Source: Aureococcus anophagefferens
Lineage: Eukaryota > Sar > Pelagophyceae > Pelagomonadales > Pelagomonadaceae
Length of the DNA stretch: 64,000 bases
NCBI RefSeq assembly: GCF_000186865.1
Contig: NW_008705562.1
Span: 2,706,821 to 2,770,820 of the forward strand
Reading direction: 5' to 3'
In this document: positions 19,164 to 29,800 of the stretch, in pieces
Layout: every line of letters starts with the position of its first letter
Position numbering within the stretch: position 1 is the stretch's first letter
The notes under the pieces: generated by a model
The model's database searches: none
The model's input: only the letters and a program-made list of their open reading frames with translations
Told to the model about the DNA's origin: nothing
Position numbers and translations under genes: made by a program

Positions 19164-21797
19164 ATGTCGTCGGTCCTCGGCCAGTTCTGCGATATCAACC
19201 CCTGCCAGAGACCCTGCGAGGCCAGGGAAGACCTGACCGTCGACTCGTGCCACGAGGAGTTTCTCCCCATGGCCGACGACGAGGAGAGCGCGGCGCCGCT
19301 CGTCCGCGGCGACGAGCCCGACTACGCGGACGTGCCCGAGGAGCTCGCGCTCCGGAGCGGCGAGGGCCTCCTGCCCGCGCCGGCGCTGAGCGTGAACGTG
19401 AACGTCAACGTCAACGACCGGTCCGCGTCCGTGTCCGTGTCCGCGGGCGTCGGCTCGGCGTCCTCCGAGCCGTCGAGCCCGCCGGCCGTCGAGCTGGCCC
19501 CGCTGCCGCCCGTGCCCGCGGTCCAGTTCCACCCCGAGGCCAAGGACGAGCACCCGCGGCCGACGCCGCCGCCGTCCGCGCTGTCCGAGGAGGACCACCC
19601 GTCCGCGCGGTCGTCGCAGCACAAGCGGCGGAGCAGCCTCCAGCGCATGATGAGCTCGGGCAGCCCGCGGAAGAAGATGTCCCTCGCGGACCTCATGGGC
19701 CCCGTCGACGAGCCCGACGACGACGACGGCGGCGACGACCTCGACGACCGGCGCGACGACGTCTTCCCCTACCACCTGGCGCCCTACGGCGTCATGAACC
19801 CGCTCCTCGACTGGCGTTTGGGCTGGGACATCTTCATGATGGTGCTCATCTTCTTCGTCATGATCGTCACGCCCTTCGAGCTCGCGTACGTGTCCGGCGG
19901 GCCCTTCAAGTCGAACTTCGACCGCGACACGTTCCGGAAGGGCTACGTGATCCCCAACAAGCACACGGGCCTCTGGTTCTCGAACATGATCGTGAACTTC
20001 GGGTTCATCATCGACATCTCCTTCAACTTCTCCACGGCCGTCTACGACGAGAAGCGGAACGAGTGGGTGCTGTCGTACGGCGGCATCGCGTGGCTCTACG
20101 CCAAGTCCTGGCTCCTGCTCGACGTGGGGTCCATCCTGCCGCTGGAGTACTTCTTCGCCGAGGCGAAGATCGTGCGGCTCCTGCGCCTCTTCCGCCTCTT
20201 CAAGCTCGCCAAGGTGCTCAAGAGCCAGAAGCTCGTGGGCAACGTCGCGAAGCACGTCGACATGTCGACGAAGATGCAGACCATCATCACCTACTGCATC
20301 TTCCTGCTGTTCATGATCCACTGGTCCGCCTGCGCGCTGCGCCTCGTGACGGACTACAACCTGGGGGACTGCGAGATGGCCGCGGGCCAGTACTCGGACT
20401 GCCCGAAGACGGTGCTCACGGAGACGGGCAACTGGGGCGAGGGCATCTGGGCCGTCTACGTCGAGGCCTGCATCTGGGCGCTCATCGCGCTCAACGGCGA
20501 GGCGGACACGATCACGCACGCCGAGTGCGTCCTCGGGCTCATCATCATGCTCATGGGCGTCATCATCCTCGCGTTCCTCATCGGCGACATGTCGAACATC
20601 ATGTCGAACCTGGACCCCGTCGCGAACGAGTTCAAGCAGACGCTGGACAACCTGAACGACTACATGGCCAAGAGCGGCTTCCCGAACGCGCTGCGCCTCA
20701 AGCTCCGCGAGTACATCATGCTCAGCGAGCCCGTCTACCGCGACCACTTCAACAAGGACATGCTCTCGAAGCTGTCGCCGTCGCTCATCGCCATCGTCGC
20801 GCGGCAGAACCTGGGCCGCGTCGTGAACCGCATCCCCTTCTACGCCTACACGATCCAGTGCGTCCACGGCTACCGCAAGGGCTCCAAGGTCTACGTGAGC
20901 TGCCCCGCGCCGGAACCCGAGGGCGCGAGGCCCGACGACGACCCGCCGCCGCCGGTCATCAAGGAGGGCGTCGTGACGGGGCTGCCGGCGCTGCTCCGCT
21001 ACGACGTCGCCTACGCCGACGGCACGAGCGAGCAGAACGTCAAGTTCACGCGCATCATGCAGATGCAGGACCGCGAGACGAAGCTCACGCTCTACAAGCT
21101 CAACTTCCAGCGCGACCTCTTCGTCGCCAAGGTCGCCCACCTCTTCACGACGCAGCTCTTCATGACCTTCGACAAGGTCATCCACCAGGACCTGGACCAG
21201 AACGACGTCATGTACGTCATCGAGTCGGGGAAGATCTGCCTCTTGAACTACGACACGCAGAAGGCCTACGGCATCTGCCTCAAGCAGGACAACGAGTTCT
21301 TCGGCGACGACATCGCCATGCTCGCCTGCGGCGACCGCCAGAAGAAGCTCCGCCACTACAGCGCCCACGCGACGGCCGTGACCCAGCTCCACGCGCTCAA
21401 CTCCGACGAGTTCCTCGAGCTCTTGGACTCGAACGTCGCGCTGTCGCTCTTCGCGCACCACTTCCGGGTCTGGGGCTGCTGGCAGCGCCTGAAGCGCTGC
21501 TTCGCGGGCGGCCGCGAGGAGAGCACGCGCCTGCGCAAGGCCATCAAGGACGCGGAGGCGGATATCGAGGAGGAGGAGGAGCGAGAGAAGCACCCCTCGC
21601 TCTTCGACACGTCCGAGCCCGCCGCGCTCGAGGCGACGGACACGGCCGCGCTCCTCGCCCTCGTCTCCGACGCCTCCCTCCACGGCCTCGCCGAGTACTC
21701 CGTCGCGCCGCGCGAGCACGGCGCGCGGTCGCCCCACGCCTCCCCAGAGGCCCTCGCCCACCTCCGCAAGCTCGTCGCCGCGCTACGGGCGGCCTAG
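19164..21797 (+). CDS. Six-helix cation channel with cyclic-nucleotide-binding domain
   Basis: An 877-residue plasma-membrane channel of the EAG/HCN/CNG superfamily. Residues 1-210 are a disordered acidic tail. S1 starts near 220. S4 is the basic IVRLLRLFRLFKLAKVLK near 335. The pore is near 436-455 and S6 is LGLIIMLMGVIILAFLIGD. The selectivity filter is odd: WALIALNGEADTITHAE has no GYG or GFG. Between C-linker and CNBD (about 570-630) sits an extra Tudor/SH3-like piece (GSKVYVSCP, then GVVTGL and YDVAYADGTS). The CNBD follows (about 650-760) with FFGDDIAML in the phosphate cassette, though the usual Arg is not clear. The first ATG is 19164; the ATG at 19270 has a better context and is an alternative. 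Intronless. Confidence 0.82.
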   Translation: MSSVLGQFCDINPCQRPCEAREDLTVDSCHEEFLPMADDEESAAPLVRGDEPDYADVPEELALRSGEGLLPAPALSVNVNVNVNDRSASVSVSAGVGSASSEPSSPPAVELAPLPPVPAVQFHPEAKDEHPRPTPPPSALSEEDHPSARSSQHKRRSSLQRMMSSGSPRKKMSLADLMGPVDEPDDDDGGDDLDDRRDDVFPYHLAPYGVMNPLLDWRLGWDIFMMVLIFFVMIVTPFELAYVSGGPFKSNFDRDTFRKGYVIPNKHTGLWFSNMIVNFGFIIDISFNFSTAVYDEKRNEWVLSYGGIAWLYAKSWLLLDVGSILPLEYFFAEAKIVRLLRLFRLFKLAKVLKSQKLVGNVAKHVDMSTKMQTIITYCIFLLFMIHWSACALRLVTDYNLGDCEMAAGQYSDCPKTVLTETGNWGEGIWAVYVEACIWALIALNGEADTITHAECVLGLIIMLMGVIILAFLIGDMSNIMSNLDPVANEFKQTLDNLNDYMAKSGFPNALRLKLREYIMLSEPVYRDHFNKDMLSKLSPSLIAIVARQNLGRVVNRIPFYAYTIQCVHGYRKGSKVYVSCPAPEPEGARPDDDPPPPVIKEGVVTGLPALLRYDVAYADGTSEQNVKFTRIMQMQDRETKLTLYKLNFQRDLFVAKVAHLFTTQLFMTFDKVIHQDLDQNDVMYVIESGKICLLNYDTQKAYGICLKQDNEFFGDDIAMLACGDRQKKLRHYSAHATAVTQLHALNSDEFLELLDSNVALSLFAHHFRVWGCWQRLKRCFAGGREESTRLRKAIKDAEADIEEEEEREKHPSLFDTSEPAALEATDTAALLALVSDASLHGLAEYSVAPREHGARSPHASPEALAHLRKLVAALRAA

Positions 21798-22018
21798 GCC
21801 GCCCCGCCGCCGCCGTCGTTTCCCCGCCCGCCCCCCACCCCACTTGTCCCACCCCAACCACGACCCAGCGCGGCACCTCTCGTCCGGTCACGGCGCCTAG
21901 CTCTAATGCGCCCACGAGTTCAGCCGAGGCTCTTTTTCGCTTCAACGCCGATGATCTTGAACGGCAATTGCAAGCACTCCGCGGCCTGCTGCTGCTGGGA
22001 CGGGCTGGCCGGGCAGCA
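21798..22018. other. Intergenic region and GC shift
   Basis: Between the CNBD channel stop and the first plausible ATG of the LRR gene. It starts GC-rich with C-runs and drops in GC toward the LRR gene. The LRR frame is open upstream of the ATG and reads protein-like (ADDLERQLQALRGLLLL), so the true start may lie further 5' or in an upstream exon. Confidence 0.4.
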
Positions 22019-23752
22019 ATGGCCCAGGTCTTCGCAGCGCAGGCGGGCCGGGCGCGCCGCTGCGTGTTCGAGAGCAGCCTCATATGTACCATGTCCAAGT
22101 GGCTCACCACCATCGAGTTCTTCCGCCTCGCCCGGAGTACGTCTCGTTCCCTGCGAGAGGTGGAAGCGAACCTCGACGAGTTGGACGCGAGCCAATACGA
22201 CGAGGCTTATGGCAGCGGTGTCGAGTCCAAACTCGCTGACAAGGATGTGGCGGCTATTGTGCGACGATTTCCTGGTCTGCGTTCGCTGGACCTCTTCGGA
22301 CATGATCTCGTCACCGACGCGGCCGTCGTCGAATTGGCGCATCTCTCGAAGCTCCGCGAGCTCAACATCTATGAGTGCAGCATCACTGCTACCGGAATCG
22401 CCGCGTTATCGCAGGACTTGGAAAAGCTCACACTCGATGATAATGCGATCCATGACCGGCGGAAACGACTCCGAGTCCGACGACGAGTCGACGACGGCAG
22501 TATACGCAAGACCAGCGTCGTCACACGGCATCTCGCGCCGACGGGCGTCTACTTCTACCATGACGGTGACACGGGCGAAACGACGTGGGAGCCGCCGCCG
22601 AACTGGAAAGAGGAACCTTCGTTTGATGAATGCGTCGTCGCAGCCGCGCGACGGTGCCCCCGCTTGCGCACCTTGAGACTCATAAGCGATGACCTGACCG
22701 ACGACACGCTCATAGAGGTCGCGAGTCGATGCTCTCATTTAAAATCACTCTATCTGGCTTGCGGTGGCATCACTGATCGAGCCATCATCTACGTTGCCGA
22801 GCATTGCGATCTGGAGTCATTGGAACTAACACCCCATTTTAGACGGGCGGAAGAATGCGGCGCGGCGATTGGAGCAAACTGTCCCAATTTGAAGACGCTC
22901 AGTCTCCATTCATTACGCTCCGAAGCGGCAGTCCGGGCACTCGCTCAGTGCACTCGCCTCGAGACGCTGAGATTGTCCACACGGTATGTCACGGATGAGT
23001 CAATTGCGCTACTCGTGGCACGCAACTGCAATCTAATCGACTTGTTCCTCGCATGCTATTCCATCTCCGATGTGGGCGTCATGGCGATTGCGCGCAGCTG
23101 TCCTATGCTGAAAAGTCTAGAGGTTCGGAGACGCTCCCCGGATCCGAGCGCCATCCGTGACGAGTCCGTCGTCGCGCTCGCTTCCGGTTGCCCACGTCTG
23201 CAGACTCTGGAGTTGGAAATCGGGTCTGAACACATCACCGACGAGTTTCTTCCAGCGTGCGACGAACCGAGCGTCTCTTTTCTATTCTGGAGCGCGCGCC
23301 CATTTAGGTCATTCATGGCCCTCGCTCGCTGCTGCATCGACCTGCGAGAGTTCAAGAGTACCAACTGCCAACTCAAGATCACGGACGCTGGGCTTATTGC
23401 AATCGGACAACGATGCTCTCTTCTGCGCAGGCTCGATCTGAGAGCGCTGGGTATCACCGACGCGGGCCTTGCGGCGTTGTCGCGCCTCGAGTTTTTTGCG
23501 CTACAAGATAACTTCTGCGTCACGGCATCCGCCGCCGTTGCTCTCATGAAGCGCTCGCCTAGCCTGACAACGTTGCATTTCAGGGAGTGCGGGAATTTCG
23601 ATTGTATTCAAGACAAAGACGGATATCATCTGTCCGCTGCCACGATTCTTCTTGGCGAGATCGAAGCCGCTGGCGAAGCCGATGCATTCAGAAAAAGCCA
23701 CCCAGGGCTCATGAAGTACTGGGAAGATTCCGTGTGTCCCCGACCAGCCTAA
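22019..23752 (+). CDS. Leucine-rich-repeat protein with WW-like insertion, low GC
   Basis: A protein of about 577 residues built mostly of cysteine-containing LRRs, as in F-box/AMN1 proteins: ITDAGLIAIGQRCSLLRRL, DDTLIEVASRCSHLKSLYL and ISDVGVMAIARSCPMLKSL. After about 140 residues the array is interrupted by a basic stretch and a WW-like module (GVYFYHDGDTGETTWEPP), after which the LRRs resume. No F-box is evident. The first ATG is 22019, with a second at 22091 (MSKWLTTIEFF). GC is close to 50% on sampled lines, far below the flanking channels, and codon use is correspondingly less biased. A role in substrate recognition is plausible by analogy only. Confidence 0.72.
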   Translation: MAQVFAAQAGRARRCVFESSLICTMSKWLTTIEFFRLARSTSRSLREVEANLDELDASQYDEAYGSGVESKLADKDVAAIVRRFPGLRSLDLFGHDLVTDAAVVELAHLSKLRELNIYECSITATGIAALSQDLEKLTLDDNAIHDRRKRLRVRRRVDDGSIRKTSVVTRHLAPTGVYFYHDGDTGETTWEPPPNWKEEPSFDECVVAAARRCPRLRTLRLISDDLTDDTLIEVASRCSHLKSLYLACGGITDRAIIYVAEHCDLESLELTPHFRRAEECGAAIGANCPNLKTLSLHSLRSEAAVRALAQCTRLETLRLSTRYVTDESIALLVARNCNLIDLFLACYSISDVGVMAIARSCPMLKSLEVRRRSPDPSAIRDESVVALASGCPRLQTLELEIGSEHITDEFLPACDEPSVSFLFWSARPFRSFMALARCCIDLREFKSTNCQLKITDAGLIAIGQRCSLLRRLDLRALGITDAGLAALSRLEFFALQDNFCVTASAAVALMKRSPSLTTLHFRECGNFDCIQDKDGYHLSAATILLGEIEAAGEADAFRKSHPGLMKYWEDSVCPRPA

Positions 23753-23878
23753 ATCCGACGCTATTTAAATCCCGAATAATCACCTCAACGATTAAGTGTT
23801 GAAGGTCTCCTTGAATTGGGCAATAATTGAGGCATGATGGCGAGACGAGCAAGAGCTTGCTCGTAGGCTGCCCGCGCC

Positions 23879-26800
23879 ATGGACGGTCCGGGCGGCGATG
23901 GACGGTTCAGCGAGCAGCGTTCGTCGTCGCCGGCGCCGCTGCCGGAGGGCTTCAGCGAAGAGCCGACGCTGGACAGCGCGAGGCTGCCCCGGCTGTCCGT
24001 GTCCTTCGACGCGGCGAGCGCGCTCGAGGACGAGAAGGAGGGCGCGCCCGCGGGCGACGCGACGCCGGCGTCGAACCTCGGGCGGCACCGCGGCGGCGAC
24101 CCGCGGCCGCCGGTCGTGCGGCGGCGCCACGTGCCGACGTTCCTGGACGCGGAGCCGTGGGACCTGGACCTCGGCGAGCGCGTCGCGCGGCTCGAGCGCC
24201 GCGACGACGCCGCCGCCGCCGCGGCGGCGCCGCCCGCGGCCATGGCCCTCGACGGCGCGGCGCTGGAGTGGTGGCGCGCGGCGTCGCACCAGGAGCGCCG
24301 GGGCGCGGAGGAGCGCGCGGCGGCGTCGGACCTCGACGACGTCGCGGAGCTCGCGTGCTGCTGCGTCGGGCGGGACAGCGCTGTGCGCCTCTGGTGCCTG
24401 CGCACCGTGCGCCACCCGCTCTTCGACCGGGCCGTGCTCGTCCTCATTCTCGTGAACTCGCTCATCATGGCCGCGCAGGACCCTCGCGAGGCCGAGACGG
24501 CGCTGACGACGGTGAGCGAGATCGTCTTCAACGTCGCCTTCACGTGCGAGATGGCGCTGAAGATGGTGGCGACGGGCGTCGCGTCGGGCGAGTCGGCCTA
24601 CTTCCGGGACCCCTGGAACCGCTTCGACTTCGTCACCGTCGTCTGCGGCTGGCTCCCGCTCGCGATCGAGACGGCCTACTGCGCGGCGTCCCTCGACGGG
24701 TCCTGCTTCGCCGTGGAGGAGGGCGGCGGGCCCAACCTCACGTTCCTGCGCGTCGTGCGCGTCGTCAAGGTGCTCAAGACCGTGCAGCGCATGCCCGGCA
24801 TGCGGTGCCTCGTGCTCTCGCTCGTCAAGTCGACGCCGCTCCTCATCCAGGTCATGGAGGTGCTCCTCTTCATCTTCTTCGTCTTCGGCGCCATCGGCGT
24901 CCAGCTCTTCATGGGCAAGCTGCGCCAGCACTGCTTCGACGAGGCGTCGGAGACGCTCGTGTCGTCCGAGGGCGTCTGCTCCGAGGAGACGGGCGCGCTC
25001 GGCGGCAACGCGTGCGGCGACGGCCAGGCCTGCCGGGACCGCGACTACGACGGGAGGCCCAACGACCGGGACACGACGCTGAACCGCTACATCAGCTTCG
25101 ACAACATCCTCCTCGGCTTCGCGACGGTGCTGACGACCGTGAGCCTCGAGGGCTGGTCGAGTACGCTCTACGCGCTCATGGACGCGCTCGGGCCCGCCGT
25201 CGTCGTCTACTTCGTGCTCCTCGTCCTCGTCGGCGCCTTCTTCGTCGTGAACCTCATCGTGGCCGTCATCTACCAGGCCTACGTCACCGAGGAGGCCGGC
25301 GCGGAGACGGCGGCGATCCACGAGACGAAGGCGCACTTCGTCCTCGAGCCGCCCGAGGACGCCGGCGGCGCGGACTCCATCGACGCCCACGCCTGGCGGA
25401 AGCGGCCGCCGTCGGCGAGCCTCGCGCTGAACTTGTACGACGTCCTACTGCCGGACCGGAGCGAGGACCTGGCCGCGTACGGGCCCGCGACGGCCGCGCG
25501 GCGGCGCGCGACCGCGGCGTGGTGGCGCCTGCGGGACGTGTGCTGCTACGTGGCGACGACGACGGCCTTCTCCCACTTCATCATGCTCTGCATCGTCTTC
25601 AACACCATCATCCTCATGGCGGAGTACGAGGGCCAGTCGGACGCGCACCGGCGTTTCAACTGCGCCGCGAACGACTGGCTCACGTGGATCTTCGTCTGGG
25701 AGATGGTCGTCAAGATGCTCGGCACGGCCTACGTCTTCGACGAGGCCGACGGGCGCTTCAATTTGTTCGACTGCGTCATCACGCTCGGGTCCATCGCGGA
25801 CCTCGTCGTCGCGCACGCGACGGGCGGTGGCGACTGCCGCCGGGGCGGCGGCGACGCGGACGACGACGACCAGGACTCGAGCTCGGGCACGTTCCAGGTC
25901 CTCAAAATCGGCCGCGTGCTGCGCCTCGTGCGCATCTTCCGGTCGCTGCGCATGGTGCGGAACTGGAAGTCCATGGCGCACATTTTGAGCGCGGTGCTCC
26001 GGTCGGGCCCGGGCCTCGTGAACTTCTCGTGCCTGCTCATGATGTTCTCCTGGGTCTACGCGCTGGCGGGCATGCAGATGTACGCGGGCGAGCTTAGCGG
26101 GTACGGCCTCGCGGGGTCGCGGCCGCGCATGAACTTCGACTCCATCGACTCGGCGCTGCTCACGGTGTTCATCGTCGTGTCGGGCGAGAACTGGGACACG
26201 GTCCTCGACTACGCCTTCCGCGCCAACGGCTACGTGGGGCTGCTCTTCATCGTGTCCATGTACCTCGTGGGCAACTTCATCGTGCTGAACATCTTCCTCG
26301 CGATCCTCCTCTCGAACTTCGAGATGGCCGTCGACTCGACGAACGCGACGCTCTACGACGAGCTCGAGCAGTCCAACGAGATTTTAGTGCTGCTCAAGAC
26401 GGTGGCGCACTGGGCGAAGCGGTTGCTCATCACGGCGCAGCTGCGGGCGGCGAACTCGAAGCTCTGCGTCCGCGTCTTCGGCGCCGCGGGCTGCGGCTTC
26501 GGCTCCGGCGCGGGCGCGGGCGGGCCGAGCCCCAAGGGCTCCGGGTCGCCGTCGTCGTCGAGGGGCGGGTCGAGCCGCGTCACGGACGCGGCCCTGGCCT
26601 GCTGCGGGCGCGTGCGATCGGCGGCGCACCGGCCCCTCGCGTCCGCGCAAAAGTCCGCGCGATCGCTCGAGCTCGGCGTCGAGCATCTGTTGGAGGCGAC
26701 GGGCATCCTCGGACACGACGACGACCACTGGGAGCGCACGGTCGACGGGCGCCTCGAGGACATCGTGGAACAGATGCAGGAGGAGCTGCCCACGGGCACG

Positions 26801-29800
26801 CACCACCGGGGCCGCCGCGAGTACCACGACTGCTTCCCCGGGTCCGTCGCCGTGGACTGGGCGCTCGAGAGCGGCACGGCGCGCACGGTCTCGGACGCCA
26901 CGGACCTCGGGCAGAAGCTGTTGGACGAGCGCCTCATCGCGCCGACGGACGTCGACGTGACGTCGAAGTTCCAGCGCATGCTCGCGGACCTGAAGAACTC
27001 GCCGTCGTCGCGGGCGAACCGCGCGTACGCGACGAGCGCGTCCGCGGGCGACGGCGGCGCGTCGCCGCTGAAGACGCCGAGCCAGGCGCAGCGCCTGAGC
27101 ACGCGGTCCGAGTCGACGCTGCGGGGGCTCGAGCTCCAGGAGGTCGAGGAGACGTGCACGCGCCAGCTCGCGGCCGAGGTCACGTCGACGTCGCGCGCGG
27201 CGCAGGCGGCCATGACCTTCCGGGACAACCACCAGCTCTACCGGTTCTGCGCGCGCCACATGCATCGCCTGAACATCGTCGGCGACCCGGAGCTCCTCGC
27301 GAGCCGCCGCGCAACGCAGAGCGTGCGCGACCGCGCGGCGCTCCGCGCGCGGACGCTCCGGGGCCGGTCGCTGGGCGTGCTGAGCCGGCGCAACGCGCTC
27401 CGCAAGAGGGCCGTGGACGTCGTGACGCACCCGTCCTTCGACATGCTCGTGGGCGTGCTCATCGTCGTGTCGTCGGGGGTGCTCGCCGCGTCGGACCCGG
27501 ACGGCGGCGGGTCGCGGGGAAAGCGGGACGCGCTCGCGGCCGCGGACGTCGCGCTGACGGCCTGCTTCTGCGTGGAGCTGCTGCTCAAGGTCGTCGCCCA
27601 GGGCCTCGTGCCCTACCTCGCGAGCGGCTGGAACGTGCTCGACGCCTTCATCGTCGCCGTGTCCGTCGTGTCGCTGTCGCTCGGCGGCGCGAACCTGGGC
27701 TACCTCAAGGCGCTGCGAGCGCTCCGCGCGCTGCGGCCCCTGCGCATGATCCAGCGCTACCCGGCGATGAAGACGGTCGTCGACGCGCTGATGGAGGCCG
27801 TGCCCGACGTCGTCAACGTCGCCTTCGTCGTCGTCGGCTTCTTCTGCATCTTCGCGGTCGCGGGCGGCACCTTATTTCGGGGCCTCCTCAAGTGGTGCCA
27901 CGTGTCGCGGAAGTCGCGGAGCGACTGCCGGCGCTGGGACATCGCCTGCGACTACGACGTCACGGGCGGCGACCTCGAGTACGCGGTCCACTTCGGGCGC
28001 TACTTCGTCGACGAGCGCGAGTGCAAGGACTACTGGCGCGGCCGGTCGTCCGCGGACGGGGGCCTGCCCTGGAGCCGCTTCGACGCGGACAAGCTCGAGG
28101 GGAACTGGAACGCGAGCTCGCCGCTGCTCGCGGAGTGGCGGAGCACGCAGCCCCACTACGACAATCTGGGCGAGGCGCTGCTCGCGCTCTTCGAGGTCGC
28201 GACGCTCGAGGGCTGGCCGGCCCTCATGTACGCGGCCATGGACGTCACGGAGGACCGGCACGCGCACCCGCAGCGCAACGCGACGCCGGCCCACGCCTTG
28301 TTCTACGTGATCTTCGTGGTCATGGGGTCCTTCTTCGTCATGAACATCTTCGTCGGCGTCGTCGTCCACAAGTTCCAGATGGCCAAGGAGCGCACGGACG
28401 GCGCGTCCATCTTCCTCACGGAGCAGCAGCGCGGCTTCGTGGACCGCGTCAAGGTGCTCCTCGACGCGGGCCGGCCGAAGCGGCTGCGCGTGCCGCGCGG
28501 CGACTGCCGGAGGGCCGTCTTCTACGTCGTCGTCTCCGAGGGCTTCGAGCTCGCGGTCATCGCCGCCATCGTGCTGAACATGGGCGCCATCTCCCTGAAC
28601 CACTACGACCAGGCCAAGGCCTGGGACGACGCGGACCTGGGGCTGAACCTCTTCTTCACGGTCGTCTTCCTGCTGGAGCTCGTGCTCAAGTGGGTCGGCC
28701 TGGGGCCGCGGCAGTACTTCGCGGACCCCTGGAACCGCTTCGACGCCTTCATCGTGCTCACGTCGCTCGTCGACAACGCGTCCGAGTTCATGGCCACCTT
28801 CTACCACATCCCGCTCCTCAACGCGATGAACCTGTCCCTCTTCCGCATCTTCCGGCTCGCGCGCGTCGTCAAGCTCGTCAACGTGAACCCGGGCCTCAAG
28901 ACGCTGCTCCAGTCTCTGATCGTGTCCCTGCCGTCGCTCTTCAACGTCGGCTCGCTGCTCGTGCTGCTCATCTTCGTCTACGCGTGCATCGGCGCGAACC
29001 TCTACTACGACGTGGAGGTGTCGGGAGAGAACATCACGAAGTACAACAACTTCCAGACCTTCGGGTACGCCATGCTGACCCTGTTCCGGTGCCTCACGGG
29101 CGAGGACTGGCACAAGGTCATGCAGGAGATCGTCGACGACGGGAACCGCGTGTCCGCGTACCCGTTCTTCGCGACGTTCGTGATCCTGGGCAACTTCATG
29201 ATGCTGAATTTGTGCGTCGCCGTGATCCTCGAGGCCTTCGCGGAGTTCATGAACGCCGACAGCGAGGTCGAGAAGCAGCGGGGCGAGCTCCGGAGCCAGG
29301 TGGCGGCGTTCAAGGACACGTGGATGGCCCACGACCCGGAGAACACGATGTTCATCCCGTCCTACCGCATCGTCGCTTTTTTGCAGGACCTGCCGCCGCC
29401 CCTGGGGCTCCCCGCGCCCGACGACCCGGCGAGGAGGCGCCGGAGCCGCCACTTCTCGCTCGGCGACGCGCCGTCGTTCGCCGGCTCGGCGTCGACGGCC
29501 GGCGGCGCGTCGCCGCCGACGCCGTCGACGCCACTCTCCGCGCCGCCGTCGCCCGAGGACGCCTCCGCCCGGGACCTGCGGCCCAGCGGCGACTACCGCT
29601 TGGACGCGCAGCAGCGGTTCCTCATCGAGTTCGTGCGGTCGATGCGCATCAAGGTCAACGAGACGCAGGACCTCTTCTACCTCGACGTGCTCATGGCCGC
29701 GATCCACAACGGCCGGGAGGTGGACCTGAGCTCCATCCGCGACGACTCGACCATGGAGCTGAACATCATGCTCCTCCGGTGCATGGACGCGGGCCTCCGG

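Noticed and set aside
19116..21761. Long minus-strand frame opposite the CNBD channel
   Set aside because: A shadow of the channel's codon bias; no domain, and the sense strand encodes a clear channel.
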